Assembly (NCBI RefSeq): GCF_009755225.1
Contig: NZ_WQKZ01000002.1
Location: 620,001-684,000 of the forward strand
Direction: 5' to 3'
Length of the DNA stretch: 64,000 nucleotides
DNA from: Hymenobacter ginkgonis
GTDB taxonomy: Bacteria; Bacteroidota; Bacteroidia; Cytophagales; Hymenobacteraceae
In this document: positions 26,335 through 34,940 of the stretch, in pieces
Position numbering within the stretch: position 1 is the first letter of the stretch
How the letters are laid out: each line of letters starts with the position of its first letter
Translations under genes and position numbers: made by a program
Notes under the pieces: model-generated
What the model saw: only the letters and a program-made list of their open reading frames with translations
What the model was told of the DNA's origin: nothing
The model's database searches: none

Positions 26335-27624
26335 ATGAACCGACTGCTAAGCTACCTGCCGGTACGTGCCCTGCTACTGGGGCTGTTTGCCCTCCTCGCC
26401 TGCTCCCGCCAGGAGCCCGCGCCCGATATGGTGTCGTACTTGCAGTACGCCAGCTACCGGCCGCTGCTCATGACGCGCACGACGCTGGAGAGCTCGGTAG
26501 CCACCCTACCCCCCCAGGCGCTGCACAACACGGGTAAGATTTTTATTCGTGGTCCCTACGTTTTTATCAATGAGAAATTCGAGGGCATTCACGTCATCGA
26601 CAACCACGACCCCAGCAACCCGCGCGCAATAAGCTTTCTGCGAATTCCGGGCAATGTGGACATGGCTGTGCGCGGCAACCTGCTGTATGCCGACAATGGC
26701 CCCGACCTGGTAACGGTGGACATAAGCGACCCCGCCAGCGCCAAGCTCAGCAGCCGGGTGCGGGATGCCTTCCGCGAGCTGCCCATGCCCGAGGCTGGCC
26801 CACTGGAAGCAGCCTACGAGCCCAACCAGCGGCCGGCCGGCGCCGTGGTGGTCGGTTGGCGCAAGCTCGCGCCAACCGAAGCAGTACCCATTCGGATAAC
26901 GTACCCGCGCAATAGCCCTGTGTTCTTTGCCAGTAACGGGGCGACAACTACCGCTGCCACGCCGGCCAGCAGCACGGGCAAGGGTGGCTCGCTGGCGCGC
27001 TTTGCTATCCTCAACCAAGCCCTGTACACCGTGGATGAGCAAAGCCTGCGCCTGTTTGACTTGCAAAACCCGGCTACGCCGGTGGCGGGCCCGCGACTGC
27101 CGTTGCAGTTTGGGGTCGAAACCATTTTTCCGCAAGACCACTACCTCTTTTTGGGCACCCAGCGCGGGCTGTACATTTTTGATGTGGCCACGCCCGCGGC
27201 CCCGCGGCAAGTAAGCTACTACCAGCACGTAGTGAGCTGCGACCCCGTGGTGGTAGATGGCCACTACGCCTACGTGACCCTGCGCTCGGGCCGCACCTGC
27301 GGCGGTGGCGCCAACGTGCTCGAAGTCATCGACCTCACCAACCTTAGCCAGCCCCTGTTTGCGCGTTCCTACCCCATGAGCGCCCCGCAGGGCCTAGGGG
27401 CCGAAAACAACCGCCTCTACGTGTGCGACGACGGCCTGAAAACCTTCGATACCAGCCTAGCCCCGTCTCTGAGGGCGCTCCAGCACTTCTCCACCCCCGT
27501 CACCGACGTTATCCCCAACGGCGACTACTTGCTGGCCATCGGGCCCGGCGGCCTCTACCAGTACCGCACCACTGGCAGCGACTTGCAGCAAGTGAGCTTA
27601 TTGCCCATTACGCCTACCAACTGA
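26335..27624 (+). CDS. LVIVD-repeat lipoprotein
   Basis: 429 residues from ATG 26335, with a lipoprotein signal ending LLAC (Cys near 22). The body has repeated beta-propeller-like units with the LVIVD pattern: VFINEKFEGIHVIDNHDPSNP, LVTVDISDP, LRLFDLQNPATPV, LYIFDVATPAAPR, VLEVIDLTNLSQP and LKTFDTS. Proteins of this kind form extracellular propellers of unknown function. The stop TGA overlaps the next ATG (TGATG), so it is translationally coupled with the outer-membrane protein that follows. Confidence 0.85.
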   Translation: MNRLLSYLPVRALLLGLFALLACSRQEPAPDMVSYLQYASYRPLLMTRTTLESSVATLPPQALHNTGKIFIRGPYVFINEKFEGIHVIDNHDPSNPRAISFLRIPGNVDMAVRGNLLYADNGPDLVTVDISDPASAKLSSRVRDAFRELPMPEAGPLEAAYEPNQRPAGAVVVGWRKLAPTEAVPIRITYPRNSPVFFASNGATTTAATPASSTGKGGSLARFAILNQALYTVDEQSLRLFDLQNPATPVAGPRLPLQFGVETIFPQDHYLFLGTQRGLYIFDVATPAAPRQVSYYQHVVSCDPVVVDGHYAYVTLRSGRTCGGGANVLEVIDLTNLSQPLFARSYPMSAPQGLGAENNRLYVCDDGLKTFDTSLAPSLRALQHFSTPVTDVIPNGDYLLAIGPGGLYQYRTTGSDLQQVSLLPITPTN

Positions 27625-28325
27625 TGCAAGTTTGCACAAGGGGAGCCTGGCTGGCTTGGGGCCGCTGGGCGGGCTGCCTGGCGCTGGTGCTGCTGAGCTG
27701 GCGCGCCCCAGCCCAGGCCCCGCGTAGCTGGTCGCTCAAGTTTACGCCCCAACACGTGGTGCTGAGTGGGTATTGGCTTGAAGTTGAGCGCACCCGGAGC
27801 AGCCACCCCAACCAGACGTTTACGCTCGGCCCACAGCTGTACGCGGGCCCTACCGGCCGGCCCGATGTGGGCTACGACCCCAGCCGCCTGGCTTTTGACG
27901 AAACGGTGCGCGGGGCCGGCCTGCAAGCGCAGCACCGGTTTTATTTGGCTGCCGCTGGCGGGCAACGGGCCTACCCCACGGGGCTATACCTAGGCTACGG
28001 GCCGCAGATTCAATTCTTCAGGCTGAATTTTTCGCGTGGCTGGGAGTGGCGCGAGGAAGCCGGCCCCGGTGGCTTGCCCTACTTGGTTTATACCCCAGTG
28101 CGCCACCACGAAACCGTGCTGCGCCTGGGGGTAGCCGGGCAGGTAGGCTACCAGCTACCCCTGGCGCGCCGCGTGCTGCTAGACCTATATGCCGGCGTGG
28201 GCGTGCGCCACAGCACCTACTGGTCGGTGTTCGAAGCTAGCCAGTACCGCAGCGGGCCCTCCGACTACGCGCACCAAGGAATATATTTTCCCGCGGGTTT
28301 CAAGCTAGGGGTAGCCCTGCGCTGA
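27624..28325 (+). CDS. Predicted outer-membrane beta-barrel protein
   Basis: 233 residues starting at the ATG that overlaps the previous stop. A signal peptide ends around PAQA. Alternating hydrophobic strands rich in Tyr and aromatic residues (LYLGYGPQIQF, LRLGVAGQVGYQLPL, VLLDLYAGVGVRHS) and the last strand GFKLGVALR fit a small outer-membrane barrel. The overlap with the LVIVD lipoprotein suggests a working pair. No precise family is recognised. The frame continues upstream to 27423 within the previous gene, which is only a shadow. Confidence 0.75.
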   Translation: MQVCTRGAWLAWGRWAGCLALVLLSWRAPAQAPRSWSLKFTPQHVVLSGYWLEVERTRSSHPNQTFTLGPQLYAGPTGRPDVGYDPSRLAFDETVRGAGLQAQHRFYLAAAGGQRAYPTGLYLGYGPQIQFFRLNFSRGWEWREEAGPGGLPYLVYTPVRHHETVLRLGVAGQVGYQLPLARRVLLDLYAGVGVRHSTYWSVFEASQYRSGPSDYAHQGIYFPAGFKLGVALR

Positions 28326-28363
28326 GCCAGCACGAAGGCAGATTTGCGCAGCGGCGTAGCCTG

Positions 28364-29263
28364 CTACAGCACAAAATAGGCGGCGGCCGCCACCAGCAGC
28401 ACGCCATCGGTGAGCAAGGCGAAGAAGTAATCGCCCCGTCCTTCATGGGCGGCGATGATGACGCTAGCTGCTGCTACTGCGGGCAGCAGTACGGCCAGCG
28501 GCGCTGCCTCGCGGGCCAAGCCGGCGGCCACGGCACCGGCCAAAAAACTAAGCGACACTGCCTTGGCACCGCCTACCCCCAGCAAAACCGGGAAGGTGCG
28601 CAGGCCCACCGCCCGGTCGCGGCTGTAGTCGCGGATGTCGAACACAATGGCCAGCGCCACCACCAGGCAAAACCGCTGCACTAGTAGCCCCCGCGCCGAG
28701 GCCAACGGCTGGTGCAGGGCTAGCGCGGGCAGGCCCACCGTCACCACCGTCCACACCCCCGCAATGAGGAATACTTTTAGTAACGGCACCTCGCGGATGG
28801 CGCGCCAGCGGCCCCGCCACGGCAGCACCGGCCACGAGTAGCCAATGGCCAGCGCCGCCAGCGGCAGCAGCAGGGGTAGGAAGTGCACCCAGCCATCGAT
28901 GAGCAGCAGGTAGGCGCCCGTGAGGGCCGCCGCCCCCGCCAGGGCTAGCATAGCCGGGCGGTGGCGCTGCTGCCAAGCCTTGCGGCCCGAAGTGCCGGCC
29001 GGTTGGCCATGCTTGAAGGGCAGCGCCGCGTCGAGGTTATACGTGAGCAGCGTAACCGCAAACACCAGCACCACTACGTGCGCCCCGGCCGAGCCGCCTA
29101 CCCCCGGCCACAGGCGCAAGGCCGCCGCCGTTTGCGCGGCCGCGGCTGCCGCCAGCCACGCGCTGCTGTAAAGCAATGCATCGAGCAGGCGCAGGGGCAG
29201 GGCACGGGTACTGGGCACGGACGGGGGTAGGGATACGGCGGCGCGACGGAAAGAGGCCGTCAT
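28364..29263 (-). CDS. UbiA-like prenyltransferase family membrane protein
   Basis: 299 residues with about eight hydrophobic segments. The second UbiA aspartate motif is present as DIRDYSRDRAVGLRTFPVLLG; the first (usually NDxxDxxxD) is degenerate, reading TYNLDAALPFK. That loss weakens the case for transferase activity. Members move prenyl groups to aromatic acceptors in the inner membrane. ATG 29263 is the only good start. It is convergent with the outer-membrane gene at 28325 with no clear terminator between. Confidence 0.72.
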   Translation of the reverse strand: MTASFRRAAVSLPPSVPSTRALPLRLLDALLYSSAWLAAAAAAQTAAALRLWPGVGGSAGAHVVVLVFAVTLLTYNLDAALPFKHGQPAGTSGRKAWQQRHRPAMLALAGAAALTGAYLLLIDGWVHFLPLLLPLAALAIGYSWPVLPWRGRWRAIREVPLLKVFLIAGVWTVVTVGLPALALHQPLASARGLLVQRFCLVVALAIVFDIRDYSRDRAVGLRTFPVLLGVGGAKAVSLSFLAGAVAAGLAREAAPLAVLLPAVAAASVIIAAHEGRGDYFFALLTDGVLLVAAAAYFVL

Positions 29264-29333
29264 CCTAAGGAAGTGGTTTGCTCAAAAGAACGCCAGACTT
29301 TAAAAAACGTCAGACTGTAAAAAGGGCTTACCC

Positions 29334-29441
29334 AAAAGAACGTCATGCTGAGCTTGCCGAAGCCCCTCGCTCGCATCGTTGGGTTATTACTTCCAGCGGC
29401 GCGAGCGAGAGGCTTCGGCAAGCTCAGCATGACGTTCTTTT
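29334..29441. repeat. REP/MITE-like palindrome, copy 3
   Basis: 41-base arms (29334-29374 and 29401-29441) with a single mismatch around a 26-base loop. The arm starts AAAAGAACGTCATGCTGAGC and ends CTCGCTCGC. Shorter degenerate fragments AACGCCAGACT and AACGTCAGACT lie just left (about 29289 and 29306). Between the UbiA-like gene and ppa. Confidence 0.9.
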
Positions 29442-29471
29442 TATTCAACTACTTGGTGAGCAGGCTGAATA

Positions 29472-30020
29472 CTACTGGGCGCCGTTGCCGAAAGTTTCTT
29501 CGTAGAGCTTGATGCTGGCGTTGATGATGCGGTAGGCATCTTCGCGGCCCAAGAACTGCTTTACTTCGACGTGCTTCTTTTCGAGGGCTTTGTAGTCTTC
29601 AAAAAAGCGCTGCATCTCCAGCATCAGGTAGGGGGGGAGGTCGGCCAGCTCGTTGTAGTGGTTAACCGACACATCGTGGGCGGCCACGGCAATGATTTTG
29701 TCATCCTCCTCGTCCTGGTCGAGCATCTGCATCACGCCGATAACTTTGGCTTCTACTACGCACATGTGCGGAATGTCCACCGAGCACAGCACCAGAATAT
29801 CGAGCGGGTCTTTGTCGTCGCAATACGTTTGCGGAATGAAGCCGTAGGCGGCGGGGTAGTGCACGGCCGAAAACAGCACGCGGTCGAGCTTTAGCAGGCC
29901 GCTGTCTTTGTCCAGCTCATACTTGCCTTTGCTGCCTTTGGGAATTTCGATGATGCCGGTTACGACTTCGGGGAGGCTATCGCCGCGCGATACATCGTGC
30001 CAGGGGTTGAAGTGAGCCAC
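29472..30020 (-). CDS. ppa: Inorganic pyrophosphatase
   Basis: 182 residues of the family I soluble enzyme. The signature DDKDPLDILV carries the metal-binding Asp residues, and IEIPKGSKGKYELDK and YPAAYGFIPQTY are conserved. It hydrolyses PPi to two phosphates in the cytoplasm and drives biosynthesis. The start is GTG 30020. No operon partner; pafA is 85 bp upstream on the same strand. Confidence 0.96.
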   Translation of the reverse strand: MAHFNPWHDVSRGDSLPEVVTGIIEIPKGSKGKYELDKDSGLLKLDRVLFSAVHYPAAYGFIPQTYCDDKDPLDILVLCSVDIPHMCVVEAKVIGVMQMLDQDEEDDKIIAVAAHDVSVNHYNELADLPPYLMLEMQRFFEDYKALEKKHVEVKQFLGREDAYRIINASIKLYEETFGNGAQ

Positions 30021-30105
30021 TTGGGATTGAGTGAGGGATTTTAAAATGATGGAGTAAAGAACTTACTTAAAACTTGAAATAACTATAGCCGGCCCCGCGA
30101 GGCTA

Positions 30106-31806
30106 CTATTTCAGTACTTCCAGCAGGGGCTCGCCAGTGCAGCCGCTGGGCTCCTGAATGTGGAGGTAGCGCGCCACGGTGGGCGCAATGTCCACAATCT
30201 TGACCGCCGCTGCCGACTCGCCGTGCTTTACGTGCCAGCCCCAAAATAGTAGCGGCACGTGCGTGTCGTATGCCCACGAGGCGCCGTGGGTGGTGCCCTT
30301 CACCACGGGGTAGCTGTAGGCTTCGAGCCAGCCCGGCGACATCACAAACAGCACATCGCCCGAGCGCGGGGCATAAAAGCCGTTGGCCTGGTACATGCTC
30401 AGGCCCACCGGCCAGGAGTTGCGTTGCAAGTCGGTGGCCGAAATGGCCTGCGCAATGTGCGGCTGCTGGCGCAAAATTTCGGCCACTTCGTTTTGCACCT
30501 TGGCTAGCTCCAGCTTTTTTTGGAGCAGCAGCGGCCGGTTGAGGTACACCTGCTGGTTTTCAAAATCGACCAGCCACTTGCCTTCGCCGTAGCGGCGCGT
30601 GAGGGCGCGCTGCACCGAGTCGCGCACCAGGGCCGTGCCCAGGCCGCCGCCCGGCAGCTGGTGCGCCTCCAGGAAGCCGGCGGCCTGGTCGGCGGCGTGG
30701 TCGGCGGTGAGGAACACCAGCGCCTGGCCCTTACCCACTTGTTTATCAATGGCATCGAGCAGGCGGGCCAGGTCGCGGTCGAGGCGCAGGTAGGTATCCT
30801 CCGTTTCGATGGCGGTGGTGCCAAACTGGTGGCCCACGTAGTCGGTGCTGCTAAAGCTGAGGGCCAAAAAGTCGGTTTGGCCGCGCTGGCCCATTTGCTC
30901 CTGGCGCAGCGTTTCGAGGGCAAAGTCGGCGGTGAGCGAGTTGCCGAAGGGCGTCGAGCGAATGAGGTCGAGGTTGCGCGTCGGGGCCAAGGGCGGCTTC
31001 TCGCCCGAGGCGCGCTCGGTGGCCTGCACGGCGGCAGGGGGGGTAGCACTCAGCGCGGGCAAATCGTGCGGAAAAACCGGCTTGGCCTCGCCCTTAAAAG
31101 CCGATTCCCAGGGCACATCGTCGGGGGTGCTTTCGGTGTAGTCGGCCAGGGGCAGCAGCGGGTTCCAGGGCTGGTTGAGGTACTGCGCGGCGTGGCCGGC
31201 GGCGTTGAATTTAACTACCCACTCGGGCAGGGCCTTGGTGTAAAAGGTGCTACTGATGAAGGCGCCGTTGCTGCCGTCGTACCAATACGCGGCGTTGGCG
31301 GCGTGCCCGGCCGGCAAAATGCTACCCCGGTCCTTGATGCACACGCCAATCACCTTGCTCTGAAAATTGGTGGCCAGCCGCAGCTCGTCGGTGATGGTGG
31401 TGGCCAGGTTGTGGCGCGGCGACATTTGGCCCGCCGCCGCCGTGCCGCCCACGGCCTGCACAGTTTTATCTTCAGTTACGTAGGTGGTGCGGCCAGTTTC
31501 GCGCTCGTACCAGTTGTTGCCCACGATGCCGTGGTTGGCGGGGGTAGTGCCCGTGTACACGCTGGTATGGCCGGGGCCGGTGTAGGTGGGCACGTAATTG
31601 TAGTGGCAGCTTTCGTAACTAAAACCCTCGCCTAGCAGGCGCTTAAAGCCGTCGTTGCCAAACTTACTCCAGTAGCGGTAGAGGTAGTCGTAGCGCATCT
31701 GGTCAACCACAATGCCTACTACCAGCTTGGGCCGGTCGAGGGCAGGGCTCTTTTTCTGCGCCACGGCGGGCAAGGCCAGTAGCGAGAGCAATAATATCTT
31801 TTTCAT
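30106..31806 (-). CDS. pafA: Alkaline phosphatase, PafA type
   Basis: 566 residues, close to PafA from Elizabethkingia (546). A signal peptide ends near PAVAQ. Metal and nucleophile motifs: Asp36 in VVDQMRYD, Thr76 in PTYTGPGH as nucleophile, Asn97/98 in GNNWY, Lys158 and Arg160 in IKDRGS, LTADHAADQ in the C-terminal half. The Thr/Lys/Arg set is the PafA signature rather than the Ser/Arg of E. coli PhoA. It releases phosphate from monoesters in the periplasm. A -7 box CAAAGATA (minus strand TATCTTTG) lies at 31832-31839. Confidence 0.94.
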   Translation of the reverse strand: MKKILLLSLLALPAVAQKKSPALDRPKLVVGIVVDQMRYDYLYRYWSKFGNDGFKRLLGEGFSYESCHYNYVPTYTGPGHTSVYTGTTPANHGIVGNNWYERETGRTTYVTEDKTVQAVGGTAAAGQMSPRHNLATTITDELRLATNFQSKVIGVCIKDRGSILPAGHAANAAYWYDGSNGAFISSTFYTKALPEWVVKFNAAGHAAQYLNQPWNPLLPLADYTESTPDDVPWESAFKGEAKPVFPHDLPALSATPPAAVQATERASGEKPPLAPTRNLDLIRSTPFGNSLTADFALETLRQEQMGQRGQTDFLALSFSSTDYVGHQFGTTAIETEDTYLRLDRDLARLLDAIDKQVGKGQALVFLTADHAADQAAGFLEAHQLPGGGLGTALVRDSVQRALTRRYGEGKWLVDFENQQVYLNRPLLLQKKLELAKVQNEVAEILRQQPHIAQAISATDLQRNSWPVGLSMYQANGFYAPRSGDVLFVMSPGWLEAYSYPVVKGTTHGASWAYDTHVPLLFWGWHVKHGESAAAVKIVDIAPTVARYLHIQEPSGCTGEPLLEVLK

Positions 31807-31831
31807 CCAAAAGCGGGTAAAGAGAAGCGTG

Positions 31832-31839
31832 CAAAGATA
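31832..31839 (-). promoter_or_regulatory. Predicted -7 box of pafA
   Basis: TATCTTTG on the minus strand, a full TAnnTTTG match, about 26 bp before ATG 31806. No -33 TTG at a good distance; treat as partial evidence. Confidence 0.5.
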
Positions 31840-31884
31840 CCCTGTGGTCTATCCTGGCTGCATCCTCCCTGGCATTGCCCTTTT

Positions 31885-32604
31885 ATGTCCGATTTAAAAG
31901 CCCTCATCTTCGATATGGATGGAGTACTCATTGACAATACCTTGGTGCAAGCGCGCGCCTTCCAGGCACTCTTTCGCGATTTGGGCCTCACCACCAACGC
32001 CCGCCGCCTGCTGCGCCGCCTCAACGGTATGCCAGCTACCGACATCATCCAGAGCGTGTTGCGCCATGAGGTGCCTAAAAAGCAGCTAGAACTATACGCC
32101 GAACAGCGCGAATTTCTGTACCGCACCCTGTACTGGAACCAGCGCCGCGCCTTGCCCGGCCTGGTGGCTTTCTTGAAAACAGCCCGCGCGGCAGGCCTCC
32201 AAACCGGCCTCGGCACTGGCTCGGGGGGTAGCACGCTCACCTACATCCTCGACCACCTCGACCTGCGCCGCCACTTCGATGTGATAGTGGGCAAGGACGA
32301 CGTGAACAAAGGCAAACCCCACGCCGATACCTACGCCGTGGTGGCCAAAAAACTGAGGGTAGGGCCCGAAAGCTGCGTGGTGTTTGAAGATGCCATTTTG
32401 GGCGAGCAAGCCGCCTACCGGGCTAGTATGCAGTGCGTGGCCCTTACCACCAGCTTGGCGGCCAAAGACTTCCAGGCGCCGCTGGCCACCATCAAAGACT
32501 TTACGGAGCTGACGCCCGCCCGCTTACAAGCGCTTTTTGCCGAACAGGCGCGGGTGCCCAAGCCCCGTAAAGAGCTGGCCCAGCGCCAGTACGCGCAGCA
32601 GTAG
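31885..32604 (+). CDS. HAD-superfamily phosphatase (beta-phosphoglucomutase-like subgroup)
   Basis: 239 residues. HAD motif I is FDMDGVLIDN (Asp10, Asp12), motif II TGLGTGSG, Lys of motif III in GKPHADTY and motif IV VFEDAILGEQAA. The helical cap at about 16-80 is the type C1 cap of the beta-PGM/phosphatase group. It hydrolyses or isomerises a phosphorylated metabolite in the cytoplasm; substrate unknown. It is divergent from pafA. Confidence 0.9.
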   Translation: MSDLKALIFDMDGVLIDNTLVQARAFQALFRDLGLTTNARRLLRRLNGMPATDIIQSVLRHEVPKKQLELYAEQREFLYRTLYWNQRRALPGLVAFLKTARAAGLQTGLGTGSGGSTLTYILDHLDLRRHFDVIVGKDDVNKGKPHADTYAVVAKKLRVGPESCVVFEDAILGEQAAYRASMQCVALTTSLAAKDFQAPLATIKDFTELTPARLQALFAEQARVPKPRKELAQRQYAQQ

Positions 32605-32906
32605 CGCGGCCCCTACCCCTTAAAAAAAGCCGGAGCTAACCCGGAAATTTTTCGGGGGATTTCGGAAAGAAAAGCCGTTTCCAGGCTTCTGAAGAAGATG
32701 TGTAGCAAGCGGTAACCGCCGTTGCTTACTGCCGAGCCCGGCGGTAGGCAACGGCCCGCCTACGATACACGATATAAGGATACCCGGAGAAAGTTTAATT
32801 TATTTGCCAACTTTGGGTTGCTCGCCACCTCCTAGCTGCCAACAGATTTTGCTACGAGCCGTGGCTTGCACTTTCCGATTCTCCCTCTTTTCCCACCCAC
32901 CTTTCT
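32605..32906. other. Intergenic region with hairpin and AT-rich promoter zone
   Basis: 302 bases without a gene. A CTACCCC heptamer is followed by a run of A. At 32718-32755 a 17-bp stem (with two G-U pairs) GCCGTTGCTTACTGCCG faces CGGCGGTAGGCAACGGC around AGCC. The AT-rich stretch 32790-32820 has two near matches to the -7 box (TTTATTTG, CAACTTTG), likely the promoter of the gene at 32907. Confidence 0.5.
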
Positions 32907-34739
32907 ATGAAGCAGGTAAATTTTACTTTTTATTCTTCCCTGGGCTTTGCAAAGGGTATTGGCCGAGCGCTGCTTTTGAGTGGCATCGTGCTGAGTGCCA
33001 ACGCGGCGCACGCCCAAGCGCCGATTTCTACGAGCCTGGTGCCCCTGCGCAACGCGCTGGCCGTGCCGCGCACCGCGCCCGTGGCCATCACTTTCGACCA
33101 GCCTCTGAGCACTGCGGCAGCCACTCAGCAGGCGTTGCAGGTATTTAGCCAGCAGGCGGGCGGCCAAAAAGCCGGCCCGGCCACGGTGAGCGGCAACGTC
33201 CTTACCAAAACGCCTAGTGTAGCTTTCCTACCCGGCGAAACTATTTACGTAACCCTCACTACTGCAGCGCAAAGTACTGGCGGCCAGGCCTTGGCGCGGC
33301 CGCAGGTGTACCAGTTTACCACAGCCACAACTCCAAGCCTGGGTACTTTCGATGGTGGCTCGGATTTGGCCGTAGGACTGAACCCCACCAGCGTGGCCGT
33401 GGGCGATGTGGACGGCGATGGTGACCTCGACCTGCTGACGGCCAATGAGGCCAGCAGCATCCCCAACGCCATGGCCACCGCAAGCGTGCGCATCAATGAT
33501 GGCCGCGGCAGCTTTGCCGGTGGCCAAGAGGTGCCGGTGGGCCGCGGGCCCTTCCAGGTGGTGCTGGCCGACCTCGACAACGACGGCGACTTGGATATGC
33601 TCACGGCCAACAGCGCCGACCTCACCAACCAAGTAAGCGTGCGCCTCAACAACGGCGCGGGCGGCTTCGGCACGAGCTACAACCTGACGGGCCTCGGCCA
33701 AAATCCGCACGGCCTGGCCGTGGGCGACGTGAATGGCGACGGCCGGCTGGACGTGCTCGTGGCTTTTTACACGGATAACCAAGCTGCTACCAGCAGCAGC
33801 GTGAGCGTGCTGCTAAACAACGGGACGGGCACCGCGCCCCTCTTCACCGCCAGCCAGGACGTAGCGGTAAGCGCCCGCCCGCTCAACGTGGCCCTGGGCG
33901 ATGTAGACGGCGATGGCGACCTCGATTTTGTGTCGGCTAGCTCGAAAGATTCTACGGCCAGCGTGCGGCTTAACGACGGGGCAGGCCGGTTTTCGGGCAC
34001 GCAGGAGGTGCGCGTAGGCGTGAACCCCCAAACCATAACGCTCGGCGATGTAGATGGCGACGGCGACCTGGATATACTGACGGCCAACTATTTCGATTTC
34101 AGAAACCCGCTCGGCAACTACACCAGCAGTACGGCCAGCGTGCGCCGCAACGATGGCCGCGGCAACTTCAGTGGTACCCAGGAAGTGGCCCTGGGCCAAG
34201 GGGCGCGCAGCCTAGCGCTCGGCGACGTAGACGGCGACGGTGACCTCGACCTGCTGGCCACCAGCGAACTCAGCAATGCCGCGAGTGTGCGCCGCAACGA
34301 CGGCCGCGGCAACTTCAGCGCCACCCAGGAGGTGGCGGTAGGAACCGGCCCCTACGGCCTAGCCCTGGGCGACGTAGACGGCGATGGCAAGCTAGACCTG
34401 CTAACTAGCAACGGCAAAAGCAACACCGTGAGCGTGCGCCTAAATAAGGATAAGATATTGGCCACCACTACGCCACAAGTGCTAGCCGAACTGAGTATCT
34501 ATCCCAATCCCAGCGCCGGTGCTTTTGCCCTTAGCTACGTGGCCAGCCAGCCGCAGGCGGCGCTGCTCACGCTCACCGACGCCCTCGGGCGCCGGGTGCA
34601 GCAGCAAACCTTGGCCGTGCAGGCCGGTGCCAACCAAGTACCGGTGTCTGTGCCTGGCGTAGCGCCTGGCCTCTACCAACTTACGCTGCACTTGGCCAAC
34701 GGGCAGCGCCTGAGCCAGAAAGTAAGCCTGCTACCGTAG
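32907..34739 (+). CDS. T9SS-exported FG-GAP/VCBS repeat protein
   Basis: 610 residues. After a signal peptide ending AHAQ comes a Big_5-like Ig domain (VPRTAPVAITFDQPLS to about 130), then seven FG-GAP units, each with GDVDGDGDLDLLTAN or a close form holding a DxDxDG calcium loop. The last ~80 residues (YPNPSAGAFALS ... GLYQLTLHLANGQRLSQKVSLLP) are a type A T9SS sorting domain. The units form a calcium-stabilised beta-propeller on the cell surface or secreted. The repeats are also visible in DNA as a degenerate tandem array. Confidence 0.9.
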   Translation: MKQVNFTFYSSLGFAKGIGRALLLSGIVLSANAAHAQAPISTSLVPLRNALAVPRTAPVAITFDQPLSTAAATQQALQVFSQQAGGQKAGPATVSGNVLTKTPSVAFLPGETIYVTLTTAAQSTGGQALARPQVYQFTTATTPSLGTFDGGSDLAVGLNPTSVAVGDVDGDGDLDLLTANEASSIPNAMATASVRINDGRGSFAGGQEVPVGRGPFQVVLADLDNDGDLDMLTANSADLTNQVSVRLNNGAGGFGTSYNLTGLGQNPHGLAVGDVNGDGRLDVLVAFYTDNQAATSSSVSVLLNNGTGTAPLFTASQDVAVSARPLNVALGDVDGDGDLDFVSASSKDSTASVRLNDGAGRFSGTQEVRVGVNPQTITLGDVDGDGDLDILTANYFDFRNPLGNYTSSTASVRRNDGRGNFSGTQEVALGQGARSLALGDVDGDGDLDLLATSELSNAASVRRNDGRGNFSATQEVAVGTGPYGLALGDVDGDGKLDLLTSNGKSNTVSVRLNKDKILATTTPQVLAELSIYPNPSAGAFALSYVASQPQAALLTLTDALGRRVQQQTLAVQAGANQVPVSVPGVAPGLYQLTLHLANGQRLSQKVSLLP

Positions 34740-34748
34740 CCAACAGCC

Positions 34749-34791
34749 CCTACCCCCGGCGCGTAGCTCAAGGGCTAGCGAGGGGGGTAGG
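34749..34791. terminator. Hairpin formed by facing heptamers after the FG-GAP gene
   Basis: CCTACCCCC (34749-34757) faces GGGGGTAGG (34783-34791), a 9-bp perfect stem over a 25-base loop, beginning 10 bases after the stop. No T tract. One of several gene-end pairs of the GGGGTAG heptamer. Confidence 0.5.
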
Positions 34792-34940
34792 AGCCGGCAG
34801 CCGGGCGGAAGAAGAAGCCGGCCGCAGTGCAGTTGACCTAATGCGGCCGCATAGAAGCCTGCGCGGGCTAACTATTCGAGTCCTGTAAGCGTTTGAAGCA
34901 GTGAGAATAAGAGCTATAGTAATCCTAAGCTGAAGGCTGC

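Noticed and set aside
27423..27623. N-terminal extension of the outer-membrane protein frame
   Set aside because: It overlaps the LVIVD lipoprotein in another frame; the ATG at 27624 gives a signal peptide and a TGATG overlap.
30520..31635. 371-codon plus-strand open frame opposite pafA
   Set aside because: Shadow; pafA has the complete active site on the other strand.
33400..34440. Possible CRISPR-like periodic repeats
   Set aside because: The periodicity is protein-coding FG-GAP units with varied spacing and codon-level divergence, not direct repeats with unique spacers.
34758..34880. tRNA-like fragments (GCGCGTAGCTCAAGGG and TTCGAGTCC)
   Set aside because: The spacing is about 115 bases, the T-arm flanks do not pair and no acceptor stem forms. 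Not a tRNA.
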